In this document: positions 33,969 to 40,481 of the stretch, one piece after another
Layout: each line of letters opens with the position of its first letter
Position numbering within the stretch: the first letter of the stretch is position 1
Source: Limisphaerales bacterium
Lineage (GTDB): Bacteria; Verrucomicrobiota; Verrucomicrobiia; Limisphaerales; UBA11358
Length of the DNA stretch: 40,936 nt
NCBI GenBank assembly: GCA_003161635.1
Contig: PMOA01000047.1
Location: forward strand, 331 to 41,266
Direction: 5' to 3'
Position numbers and translations under genes: made by a program
The notes under the pieces: model-generated
The model's input: only the letters and a program-made list of their open reading frames with translations
Database searches by the model: none
Told to the model about the DNA's origin: nothing

Positions 33969-35093
33969 ATGATGTTAGTAGCAAGTTCTTTGACCAGGGT
34001 TTCGCGAAAAGTTTCGGCAAAGCATTGCCAGCAGACTTTGCTCGCCTTCTTTCTCGCGGCCTTTACGATTTCGTGTGATGAGAAGCACCAATCGCAAAAT
34101 GTGGAGTCAAGGCCGAAGCGTTTCCAGACCGTTACCATCAACAATATCGAGCCTCGGCGCGATGTTGCCGGGGAGATTATTGACGCGCACGGTGGCTGCC
34201 TTCAACTCTTCGACGGACGTTTTTACCTCTACGGGACGGCCTTCGGAACAAATGAAAGCAGTTTGGCCTTGAATTGCCCGTTCCGGGTTTACAGTTCGCC
34301 GGATCTTGAACGGTGGACTTATGAAGGTGAACTGCTCAAGGATCAACCGAGAGGTGTTTCTTATACCCGTCCCTGTGTGGTTTTCAATCCGCACACTCAC
34401 AAGTACGTGCTTTGGTACAACTGGTTTCCCAAACTGTGGAACGGCCAAACTGCAGTGGCCACCAGCGACACGCCGGTTGGGCCTTTCACCATTGTTAACC
34501 CGAATGTGCTTGTCTTCTGGTCTCGCCCCGGTGACACCAATATCTTTGGCTCTTGCCCCGGTGACGGCAGTCTCTTCGTGGATGATGATGGAACAGGTTA
34601 CTACATCTACACTTCCATGGGCGATGGATACGCAGTTCGCGTGGAGCACCTGAAGCCGGACTACCTGGGTCCGAGCGGCGAGACGAGCAACATTCTAGCC
34701 AAAGGGGCCGAAGCTCCCGTGCTTTTCCGACGAAACAATCTCTACTACGCCCTCTGCGGGCCCCTCTGCCCCGATTGTCCCGAGGGCAGCATGGTGCAAG
34801 TCTTCACGTCCACTTCACCATTAGGTCCCTTCACCGCGCGGTCAAACATCAACCGCCGTTCTGAAAATGGCGCTCCAATCATATCTGCTCAACAGACTTG
34901 GGTCGCGAGAATTCCAACGTCCGAGGGACAGGCATTCGTCTGGATGGGTGATCGTTGGGAATCACGCCCGGATGGTGTCAAGGGCCACGATTCCCAATTC
35001 TGGAGCGCGCCCTTGAAGTTCAGCCCGGACGGCGACATCCTGCCGATCGAAAATATTGGGCGGTGGGACATAACGTGGGCATGGGGTGACTGA
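33969..35093 (+). CDS. GH43-like glycoside hydrolase lipoprotein
   Basis: 374 aa from ATG 33969; a GTG at 33933 and an ATG at 33972 are alternatives. The N-terminus ends in LLAFFLAAFTISC, a lipobox (C36) with D at +2, so a lipid-anchored protein is likely. Five-bladed-propeller GH43 features: IIDAHGGCLQLFDGRFYLYG (general-base Asp region, DAHGG as in GH43_24-like enzymes), FRVYSSPDLERWTYEGELL, GSLFVDDDGTGYYIYTS (pKa-modulating Asp), KGAEAPVLFRRNNLYYAL (acid Glu). Subfamily and substrate are not provable here; a galactan-type is a guess. GC content appears lower than its neighbours. The gene is bracketed by two copies of a 38-bp repeat. Confidence 0.82.
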   Translation: MMLVASSLTRVSRKVSAKHCQQTLLAFFLAAFTISCDEKHQSQNVESRPKRFQTVTINNIEPRRDVAGEIIDAHGGCLQLFDGRFYLYGTAFGTNESSLALNCPFRVYSSPDLERWTYEGELLKDQPRGVSYTRPCVVFNPHTHKYVLWYNWFPKLWNGQTAVATSDTPVGPFTIVNPNVLVFWSRPGDTNIFGSCPGDGSLFVDDDGTGYYIYTSMGDGYAVRVEHLKPDYLGPSGETSNILAKGAEAPVLFRRNNLYYALCGPLCPDCPEGSMVQVFTSTSPLGPFTARSNINRRSENGAPIISAQQTWVARIPTSEGQAFVWMGDRWESRPDGVKGHDSQFWSAPLKFSPDGDILPIENIGRWDITWAWGD

Positions 35094-35136
35094 TCCGGCA
35101 CCGGGTGACCGTGCACTGCGCGCCGGTTCCAACAAA

Positions 35137-35174
35137 GAACACTTTTGCCAAATTCCGCAAAGCTGCTATTGTTT
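35137..35174 (+). promoter_or_regulatory. 38-bp repeat, copy 2: probable folE2 promoter
   Basis: TTGCCA (35145-35150), 16-bp spacer, TATTGT (35167-35172). The ATG of folE2 is only 6 bp beyond the -10, so the transcript would be leaderless or nearly so. TTTGC and GCAAA half-sites inside it could be a protein-binding site (inference). Confidence 0.55.
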
Positions 35175-35178
35175 CCCC

Positions 35179-36012
35179 ATGCTTCGAATCAGCCAGAACG
35201 GCGTTGCGTTGCGCGGGGCTAAAAAGAACGCGGCGGCGCGGAAGCTTTACGACAAGCAGAGCGAGCGCGATTACCGTGAGTTGCGGATTGACAAGGTCGG
35301 CGTGCGCGAGCTGCGGTTTCCCATCCAGGTGCGCGACAAGGCGCGCAGTGTGCAAAACACGGTGGCGACCATCGGCATGTTCGTGGATTTGCCGAAGGAG
35401 TTCAAAGGCACGCACATGAGCCGGTTTGTCGAGGCGCTCAACGCCCACGGCAGCGTCATCCACGTGGAAAACATCATGGACATTTTGCGTTCGTTGCAGA
35501 AACGGTTGAACTCGGCCACGTCGCACCTGGAAATCGAGTTTCCATATTTCATGTCCAAACAATCGCCGGTGTCGCGCAAGCGAAGCCTGATGGATTACAT
35601 TGCGCGGTTCGACGCGGCGGCGTGCGGCAACGAAATTGATTTCGTGCTGACGGTGAAGGCGCATGTGACAACGCTGTGTCCGTGTTCCAAGGCGATTGCC
35701 AAATACAGCGCGCACAACCAGCGCGGGCTGGTGACGGTGGCGCTGCGGTTCTCGAAACCGGTCTGGATCGAGGACGTGGTGGGGATGATCGAGAGTTCGG
35801 CGAGTTCGGAGCTTTACGCGTTGCTCAAGCGGCAGGACGAAAAGTTCGTGACGGAGCGCGCCTACGAAAACCCGGTGTTCGTGGAGGATTTGGTGCGCAA
35901 CGTGGCGCTCAAGCTCAACGCTCATCCGCGGGTGACGTGGTACAAGGTCGAAGCGGAAAATTTCGAGAGCATCCACAATCACAACGCCTACGCCTGCATT
36001 GAGAAGGGGTGA
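35179..36012 (+). CDS. folE2: GTP cyclohydrolase FolE2 (type IB)
   Basis: Makes 7,8-dihydroneopterin triphosphate from GTP, first step of folate (and queuosine) synthesis. 277 aa from ATG 35179; an upstream frame from 35086 overlaps the promoter copy. Motifs: LDKVGVREL-like IDKVGVRELRFPI, VATIGMFVDLP, GTHMSRFVEAL, TTLCPCSKAIA with the catalytic Cys (C167), SAHNQRG, and FVEDLVRNVALKL. Type IB enzymes can use manganese instead of zinc and in several bacteria are induced by Zur when zinc is short (established). Here it begins a run of zinc-sparing genes. Confidence 0.96.
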   Translation: MLRISQNGVALRGAKKNAAARKLYDKQSERDYRELRIDKVGVRELRFPIQVRDKARSVQNTVATIGMFVDLPKEFKGTHMSRFVEALNAHGSVIHVENIMDILRSLQKRLNSATSHLEIEFPYFMSKQSPVSRKRSLMDYIARFDAAACGNEIDFVLTVKAHVTTLCPCSKAIAKYSAHNQRGLVTVALRFSKPVWIEDVVGMIESSASSELYALLKRQDEKFVTERAYENPVFVEDLVRNVALKLNAHPRVTWYKVEAENFESIHNHNAYACIEKG

Positions 36013-36109
36013 GTTTTTCCCAAAAACATTTCTAAATATTTTTATGGCGTATTTGTTTTCCTCTGCTACATTCCCGCGCCTTTGACGAAACAAAACTGAT
36101 TTTTAATTT

Positions 36110-36673
36110 GTGACCATAAAGAAAAAACAGACCGGCAAACCACAGGTTTCCGCCACGGCGGCGGCGATTCTCGGCCGGCCGGTGTTGAAAGCTAAAAACA
36201 TCGCCGACCCGAAGAAGGTCAAGGCTGAGTGGCAGAAGTATTGCCAGCGGCTGATGGAATTGCGCGAGCAACTGCACCGGCAGATGAACGGCCTGGCCAA
36301 GGAATCCGCGCAGGAACTGCCCGGCTACAGCCTGCACATGGCTGATTCAGGCACGGATAACTTTGACCGCGACTTCGCGTTGAGCCTGTTGTCGTCCGAC
36401 CAGGACGCGGTTTATGAAATCGAGGAGGCGCTGAAACGCATCGAGAAAAAGACCTATGGCGTCTGTGAATTGACCGGCAAGACGATTCCCAAGGCGCGCC
36501 TGGAAGCGATTCCGTGGACGCGGTTCACCGTCGGAGCGCAGGCGCAATTGGAACGTGAAGGCGCGCTGCGTTCGCGCCGAATCGGCCAGCTTGGCACGGT
36601 GGACAGCACCGGCGCCACCGAAGTGGAAAGCGAAGAAGACGAGCCGGAGGAAAAGGCCAAAGAGAAGGAATAA
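36110..36673 (+). CDS. DksA/TraR-like protein lacking most zinc cysteines
   Basis: 187 aa from GTG 36110, the only plausible start, as an ATG at 36045 hits a stop. A coiled-coil region (about 35-110) is followed by the degenerate zinc-finger region YGVCELTGKTIPKARLEAIP...FTVGAQ. In DksA this is CxxC-x17-CxxC; here it is C119-x-x-T122-x17-T140-x-x-A143. P. aeruginosa DksA2, a zinc-independent Zur-controlled paralogue, has CxxT-x17-AxxA as I recall it. A DNFD acidic tip (83-86) faces where DksA carries DxxD, so RNA polymerase binding is plausible. The C-terminus is Glu/Lys-rich. rpmG follows 3 bp downstream. Confidence 0.85.
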   Translation: MTIKKKQTGKPQVSATAAAILGRPVLKAKNIADPKKVKAEWQKYCQRLMELREQLHRQMNGLAKESAQELPGYSLHMADSGTDNFDRDFALSLLSSDQDAVYEIEEALKRIEKKTYGVCELTGKTIPKARLEAIPWTRFTVGAQAQLEREGALRSRRIGQLGTVDSTGATEVESEEDEPEEKAKEKE

Positions 36674-36676
36674 TTT

Positions 36677-36844
36677 ATGCCGCGCGAAATCATCACCATT
36701 GAATGCACCGAAGCGCGCAAGGAAGGCAAATCGCCTTCGCGTTACACCACCACCCGCAATAAAAAATTGAAGACGGAGAAGCTGGAGATCCGAAAGTATA
36801 ATCCGGCGCTTCGCCGCCACACGCTTCACCGCGAAATCAAGTAG
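36677..36844 (+). CDS. rpmG: Large ribosomal subunit protein bL33 (no CxxC pairs)
   Basis: 55 aa. [52 protein letters not shown]. The zinc-binding C+ form has two CxxC pairs; here there is a single Cys (C10) and the second pair reads NPAL, so it cannot bind zinc in the usual way. 3 bp after the DksA-like stop and 2 bp before rpsR: one operon. This L33 form may simply be the phylum's standard one. Confidence 0.95.
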   Translation: MPREIITIECTEARKEGKSPSRYTTTRNKKLKTEKLEIRKYNPALRRHTLHREIK

Positions 36845-36846
36845 CC

Positions 36847-37104
36847 ATGCCACGCAAAACCCATGCCGACAAGGACCGCCGCAGTTCGCGTCGCGGCCAG
36901 ATGGAAAAACGCACGCCGCGTCCGAAGCCAAAGATTGACTTTACCGCCGACGCGCTTGATTTCAAAAACATCAATTTGCTCCGCCAATATGTGACCGACC
37001 AGGGCCGCATCCTGCCGCGCAAATACACCGGGATGCCCGCGCATTACCAGCGCCGTCTGACCCTCGCCATCAAGCGCGCGCGCCAGATGCTGCTGATGAA
37101 GTAG
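36847..37104 (+). CDS. rpsR: Small ribosomal subunit protein bS18 (no cysteines)
   Basis: 85 aa, ATG 36847. The KKNINLLRQYVTDQGRILPRKYTGMPAHYQRRLTLAIKRARQMLL-type core is shown by DFKNINLLRQYVTDQGRI and RKYTGMPAHYQRRL. No cysteine at all, so this is the zinc-free type. The N-terminal 30 residues are a basic extension. Overlapping in operon with rpmG, before the zinc transporter. Confidence 0.96.
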   Translation: MPRKTHADKDRRSSRRGQMEKRTPRPKPKIDFTADALDFKNINLLRQYVTDQGRILPRKYTGMPAHYQRRLTLAIKRARQMLLMK

Positions 37105-37161
37105 CCTGTTTTCCGCCGTTCGATTGCCTTTGCAGTCGGGCGGCATTTTTGTCAAATTAAG

Positions 37162-37178
37162 ATGCAAACGATTTGCAT
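37162..37178 (+). promoter_or_regulatory. Perfect 17-bp palindrome, candidate Zur operator
   Basis: ATGCAAACGATTTGCAT: ATGCAAA and TTTGCAT arms with a 3-bp centre. It lies 10 bp before the ATG of the ZIP gene. Size and AT-rich dyad shape fit a Fur-family box, and the Fur-family gene is the second gene downstream. Autoregulation through it is inferred. Confidence 0.6.
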
Positions 37179-37188
37179 TTAAAATGAT

Positions 37189-37959
37189 ATGATCACGACA
37201 TCCATTTTATTCCAAATTTTTGCGGCGTTTGCCATCGCGTTGGCGGGCGGCGCATTGAGCGCGTGGCTGGCGCGGACACATGAACAGCTTTGTGCCTTCA
37301 TCAGCCTTGGCGCGGGAACGCTGCTGGGCGTCGCCGTTTGCGGCATCGCGCCGGAATGTCTGGAGGCGTTGCACTGGTGGCAATTCCTGCTGGCGGGGGC
37401 TTCGGGCTATTTTCTTTTCGCGTTCGTCACCAAATATGTTTACCACGTCTGTCCGGCATGCGCGGCCAGCCATTTTGACGAGGCCACCACGCATCGTCTG
37501 GCCGAATTCGCCACGGCCATGATGATGGCGCTGTCCATCCATTGCCTTGTGGACGGGCTGGCGCTGGCGGCCGGAAACCGGGAAACCGGGCCGGAAACCA
37601 AGCAGGTGAGCCTGTCCATTGCGTTCGCTATCTGCGTGCATAAATTTCCGGAAGGCCTCGCGCTGGGCGCGTTGCTGCTCGGCGGCGGATATCAACGCGG
37701 GAAAATGCTGTGGCTCGTGGCGGCGGTCGAATCCACCACCATTCTTGGCGGATTGCTGGGCTGGTTTGTTTTGCGGAGCGCTTCCGATTTCTGGCTGGCA
37801 CTGGCGCTCGCGAACGCAGGCGGCGGTTTTTTATATCTGGCCGCCCACGCCATGCTGGGCGAAATTTTCCGGCACCATAAAAAACTCGTGCTGATAAATT
37901 TTGCCGCCGGTTTTGGCACGATTGCCGCCTTGATTCTCTTTTTTCATTTGAAGGCCTGA
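37189..37959 (+). CDS. ZIP-family zinc/metal importer
   Basis: 256 aa, about eight membrane segments. Metal-site residues in the two hallmark helices: H118 and D122 in SIHCLVDGLALA, H151 and E155 in CVHKFPEGLALG, plus E181 in AVESTT. The loop between segments 3 and 4 carries YHVCPACAASHFDE, a CxxC/His patch that may bind metal on the cytoplasmic side. The E. coli ZupT-type fold imports zinc with other divalent metals (family knowledge). ATG 37189; the Fur-family gene begins 7 bp after its stop, so the pair is coexpressed behind the palindrome. Confidence 0.93.
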   Translation: MITTSILFQIFAAFAIALAGGALSAWLARTHEQLCAFISLGAGTLLGVAVCGIAPECLEALHWWQFLLAGASGYFLFAFVTKYVYHVCPACAASHFDEATTHRLAEFATAMMMALSIHCLVDGLALAAGNRETGPETKQVSLSIAFAICVHKFPEGLALGALLLGGGYQRGKMLWLVAAVESTTILGGLLGWFVLRSASDFWLALALANAGGGFLYLAAHAMLGEIFRHHKKLVLINFAAGFGTIAALILFFHLKA

Positions 37960-37966
37960 CCGCAAC

Positions 37967-38443
37967 ATGAAAAACGCCGTTACAAAAACGAAGCCGCGCG
38001 CACATTCCCACTCCCACCAGCGGCAGGAAATGTCTGCGCTGACGGGTCGTTTGCGCCAGCAGGCGCGAAAGATCACCGGCCCGCGCGCGGCAATTCTTGA
38101 AATTCTCCGGCAACATCCGCATCCGCTCACGAACAAGGAAATATTTGCCGCCATGTCAGGGGGCCAATGCAATCTGGCGACGATTTACCGCGCCATGCAT
38201 CTGCTCGAAGAGATGGGGATGGTGAAGCGGTTCGACTTCGGCGACGGCACGGCGCGGTTTGAACTGGTCGGCGAAGGCGACGACGGCCATCACCATCATC
38301 TGGTTTGCACGCGTTGCGCGGAAGTGGTCGAAATCGAGGAATGTTTTCCGAGCGCGATTGAATCACGCATCGCCGCCGCGAACGGCTTCACCAGTGTGAC
38401 CCACAAACTTGAATTTTTCGGCATTTGCCCGGAGTGCCAATAG
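37967..38443 (+). CDS. Fur-family repressor, probable Zur
   Basis: 158 aa. N-terminal winged helix: TGPRAAILEILRQHPHPLTNKEIF and CNLATIYRAMHLLEEMGMVKRF (recognition helix). C-terminal metal domain: DDGHHHHLVCTRCAEVVEIEECF and FGICPECQ (the CxxC pairs of the structural zinc). A His-rich extension (HSHSHQ) precedes the fold. Zur is favoured over Fur or PerR by linkage to a ZIP transporter and zinc-sparing genes; sequence alone does not prove metal specificity. Terminator at 38466-38485. Confidence 0.9.
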   Translation: MKNAVTKTKPRAHSHSHQRQEMSALTGRLRQQARKITGPRAAILEILRQHPHPLTNKEIFAAMSGGQCNLATIYRAMHLLEEMGMVKRFDFGDGTARFELVGEGDDGHHHHLVCTRCAEVVEIEECFPSAIESRIAAANGFTSVTHKLEFFGICPECQ

Positions 38444-38465
38444 ACTGCCCGTCACCAAAGAAAAA

Positions 38466-38485
38466 AGCCGCGCTCGCGCGCGGCT
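38466..38485. terminator. Bidirectional terminator between Zur and the 58-aa gene
   Basis: AGCCGCGC-TCGC-GCGCGGCT (8-bp stem, 4-nt loop). On the minus strand a TTTTTTCTTT run follows (the A-run before the stem on the plus strand), making it a good terminator for the small gene at 38512-38688; on the plus strand only CATTTATT follows, so it is weaker for zur. Confidence 0.85.
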
Positions 38486-38511
38486 CATTTATTGTTGATG
38501 GGCAAAAATTT

Positions 38512-38688
38512 TCACACCATTATTTCTTCCTGCCAATCACCCAGGTGCAAATACTCCTTGATTTTTCTGCGTTCGTAGCGGTTTTTCAATGGTTTTTTGG
38601 GCTGATGATCCAGTTTGCGGAATGGGTGTTTTGGATCCCGGACAGCCTCCGTGATGACTTCCATCATTCTTTTCATAACATAACTCAT
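38512..38688 (-). CDS. Small basic protein, 58 aa, unknown
   Basis: 58 aa from ATG 38688, preceded by GAGGTAAC (a good Shine-Dalgarno, 4-8 bp before). MSYVMKRMMEVITEAV is followed by a highly basic middle (DHQPKKPLKNRYERRKIKEY) and an acidic tail (LHLGDWQEEIMV). No cysteine, no signal peptide. A near-consensus promoter lies upstream and a terminator downstream, so it is an isolated expressed gene. Function unknown; nucleic-acid binding is a guess from its charge. Confidence 0.7.
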   Translation of the reverse strand: MSYVMKRMMEVITEAVRDPKHPFRKLDHQPKKPLKNRYERRKIKEYLHLGDWQEEIMV

Positions 38689-38762
38689 GTTACCTCGTGT
38701 TTCAGAGCTTGGCAGCGCCACAACCTTCCCTGTTGGCCGACGGCTAACTGCTTACGCTTGTG

Positions 38763-38791
38763 AGTATAAGACCGATCGCAGTGTTTGTCAT
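38763..38791 (-). promoter_or_regulatory. Sigma70-type promoter for the 58-aa gene
   Basis: On the minus strand: ATGACA (38786-38791), 17-bp spacer, TATACT (38763-38768), each one base from TTGACA and TATAAT. Gives a 5'-UTR of roughly 65-70 nt before the ATG at 38688. Confidence 0.6.
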
Positions 38792-38811
38792 TCAAATTTT
38801 TATCAAATAAT

Positions 38812-39810
38812 TTAAACGAACCTAAACGAACCCGATCGCCACTCTTTCTCCGTTTTGCTGGCAGCAGGTTTTAAACCAAGTTTCACGAAATCCTTTTGCA
38901 CCGCCAAAAATTCCGACTTCAGAATGCCCGCCAGCACCAGCCTCCCGCCCCGTTTCAATTGCGCCACAATCCGGCGCCGCTCGGCAATCAGCAGCGTCGA
39001 AATCAAATTCGCGCAAATCAAATCGTATTGCCGCACCGGCTGAATCGGCAGTTTTGTCACGTCCCGGCGCACAATTCGCAGTTGATTATGAACGCCATTC
39101 GCATGGGCGTTGGCGCGCGCGATGCGAACCGCATCGGGGTCAAAATCGAAGGCGTGAACCGGCGAGTAACCCAGCTTCGCCGCCGCAATCGCCAGGATGC
39201 CCGAGCCGGTGCCGATGTCCAAAAACGACCAGCCTGCTTCTTTTTTTCCACACCGCGCCAGTTCGCGCAGACAAAATGCCGTCGTCGGATGCTGGCCGGT
39301 GCCGAAGCTGAGTCCGGGGTCCAGCACCAGGACCGCCTGGTTTTTGCGGGCGCGGCGTTTACTCCAGCTCGGTTTGATCAGCAATGATCTTCTTTCGGAG
39401 GGACGAGTTACACGAGTCCCACTTCCACGACGCCCTGATTTCCCATGCAAAGTCAGGGACTCGCGGAGTTCGTCCCTCCGACTTTGAAATCTTATTTCGA
39501 TGGGCTTGAAATGCCGTTTCCACGATTCGGCCCAGTCTTCACGGCGCATTTTCGCAATTGTGACTTTGCCGGGCCCAGTTTTCAGCCCGCAATTTTTAAT
39601 TTGGTCCAGCCCAACGCAGATTTTTGCGCGCCATTCAGCCGGCCAGGCCGGTTTTTGCCGGCAATAGGCCGTGACCGTGCTCACGCTGGTTTCCAGGTTG
39701 AAATAGGATGAAACCGGCTGATCAAGCACCGTGCCGAGAAGTTCCGAAACCGCGTCTTCGGCCTCAGGCGTCGTAATGACGGAAACGCGCCAGAGCGATT
39801 GTCGTTTCAT
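38812..39810 (-). CDS. prmA: Ribosomal protein L11 methyltransferase PrmA with repeat-derived insert
   Basis: Trimethylates uL11. 332 aa from ATG 39810, which overlaps the previous stop by 4 bp. N-terminal L11-binding part with REDWAESWKRHFKPIEIRF; catalytic core with VLVLDPGLSFGTGQHPTTAFCL, FLDIGTGSGILAIAAAKLG, AFDFDPDAVRIARANAHANG, DLICANLISTLL, GGRLVLAGIL. Between RFQ and LLIKPSW (where PrmA usually joins directly, as in FGERLWICPSW) about 32 extra residues occur (SRRDELRES..., very Arg-rich). They are encoded by a palindromic repeat at 39395-39481. The reading frame is kept. The stop codon lies within a 10-bp tandem GGTTCGTTTA repeat. Confidence 0.92.
   Translation of the reverse strand: MKRQSLWRVSVITTPEAEDAVSELLGTVLDQPVSSYFNLETSVSTVTAYCRQKPAWPAEWRAKICVGLDQIKNCGLKTGPGKVTIAKMRREDWAESWKRHFKPIEIRFQSRRDELRESLTLHGKSGRRGSGTRVTRPSERRSLLIKPSWSKRRARKNQAVLVLDPGLSFGTGQHPTTAFCLRELARCGKKEAGWSFLDIGTGSGILAIAAAKLGYSPVHAFDFDPDAVRIARANAHANGVHNQLRIVRRDVTKLPIQPVRQYDLICANLISTLLIAERRRIVAQLKRGGRLVLAGILKSEFLAVQKDFVKLGLKPAASKTEKEWRSGSFRFV
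39395..39481. repeat. Palindromic repeat inserted in frame inside prmA
   Basis: Outer arms TCGGAGGGACGA (39395-39406) and TCGTCCCTCCGA (39470-39481) are perfect; inner arms CGAGTCCC (39413-39420) and GGGACTCG (39456-39463) are perfect; a small CCCTGA/TCAGGG hairpin sits in the centre. 87 bp = 29 codons, so the frame is intact. The GGGACGAG words link it to the extragenic repeat at 12012-12061. Confidence 0.9.
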
Positions 39811-40481
39811 GTGATGCCATCCCGCCACGGCGTGAAGTTGAGCAGTTCAATTTCGTTCAGGTGCGGATGCAGCGCGACCTGAGTGACGCTGGCGTATTCA
39901 ATTTCGAACGAATTGGTCTTGGGCAGCGGCAGTTCGAGCAAAATGGCCAGCAGCATGCGGATGACGCCGCCGTGACAAAAAATCGCGGCCGTTCCGCCCG
40001 GATGCCGCCGGATGATTTTAAACAAACAAGATTCGACGCGGGCGCGGAATTGAACGCCGGTCTCGCCGTTGGGCACCGCGCCCAACTCGATTTCGTCGAG
40101 CCAGTCGTAGGGATGAACACCGAACTTTTCGCGCACTTCCTCCCAGTTGAATCCCGTCCAATCGCCGAAATCCACTTCGCGCAATCCGGGCAAAATGGTT
40201 TGTGCGGGCGCGCCGTTTTTGAGCAGCGGCGCGAGCGTTTGCTGGACGCGCTTCATCGGGCTGGCGTAAATCGCGTCGAGGGTTTTATGGTGCAGATATC
40301 CGGCGAGGGTTTTCGCCTGTGCCCGGCCGCGCGCCGAAAGATTCATGTCAATCCGCCCGCCAAACGTGTGCTGATAACGCGATTCAACCTCGGCATGGCG
40401 GATGAGCCACAGGCGCGTGATGGCGGGCGATTTTGGCTTGCGCCGCGATGGTTTGGAAGCGGATGTGGCCAAGTGAATCAA
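39807..40481 (-). CDS. Histidine phosphatase (phosphoglycerate-mutase-like)
   Basis: Branch-1 histidine phosphatase of about 220 aa. [20 protein letters not shown] carries the phosphohistidine (H29 if translated from TTG 40481), [16 protein letters not shown] the conserved SPxx[18 protein letters not shown] the acid, and [13 protein letters not shown] the second His. Similar to CobC/YhfR/GpmB types; substrate unproven. The start is uncertain: TTG 40481 overlaps the rph stop, and a TTG at 40472 has better spacing to AGAGGG. The stop overlaps prmA by 4 bp, so rph, this gene and prmA form one transcript. Confidence 0.9.
   Translation of the reverse strand: MIHLATSASKPSRRKPKSPAITRLWLIRHAEVESRYQHTFGGRIDMNLSARGRAQAKTLAGYLHHKTLDAIYASPMKRVQQTLAPLLKNGAPAQTILPGLREVDFGDWTGFNWEEVREKFGVHPYDWLDEIELGAVPNGETGVQFRARVESCLFKIIRRHPGGTAAIFCHGGVIRMLLAILLELPLPKTNSFEIEYASVTQVALHPHLNEIELLNFTPWRDGIT

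Noticed and set aside
35020-36093. Minus-strand open frame of 357 codons
   Set aside because: Antisense to folE2, with only compositional features of a shadow frame.
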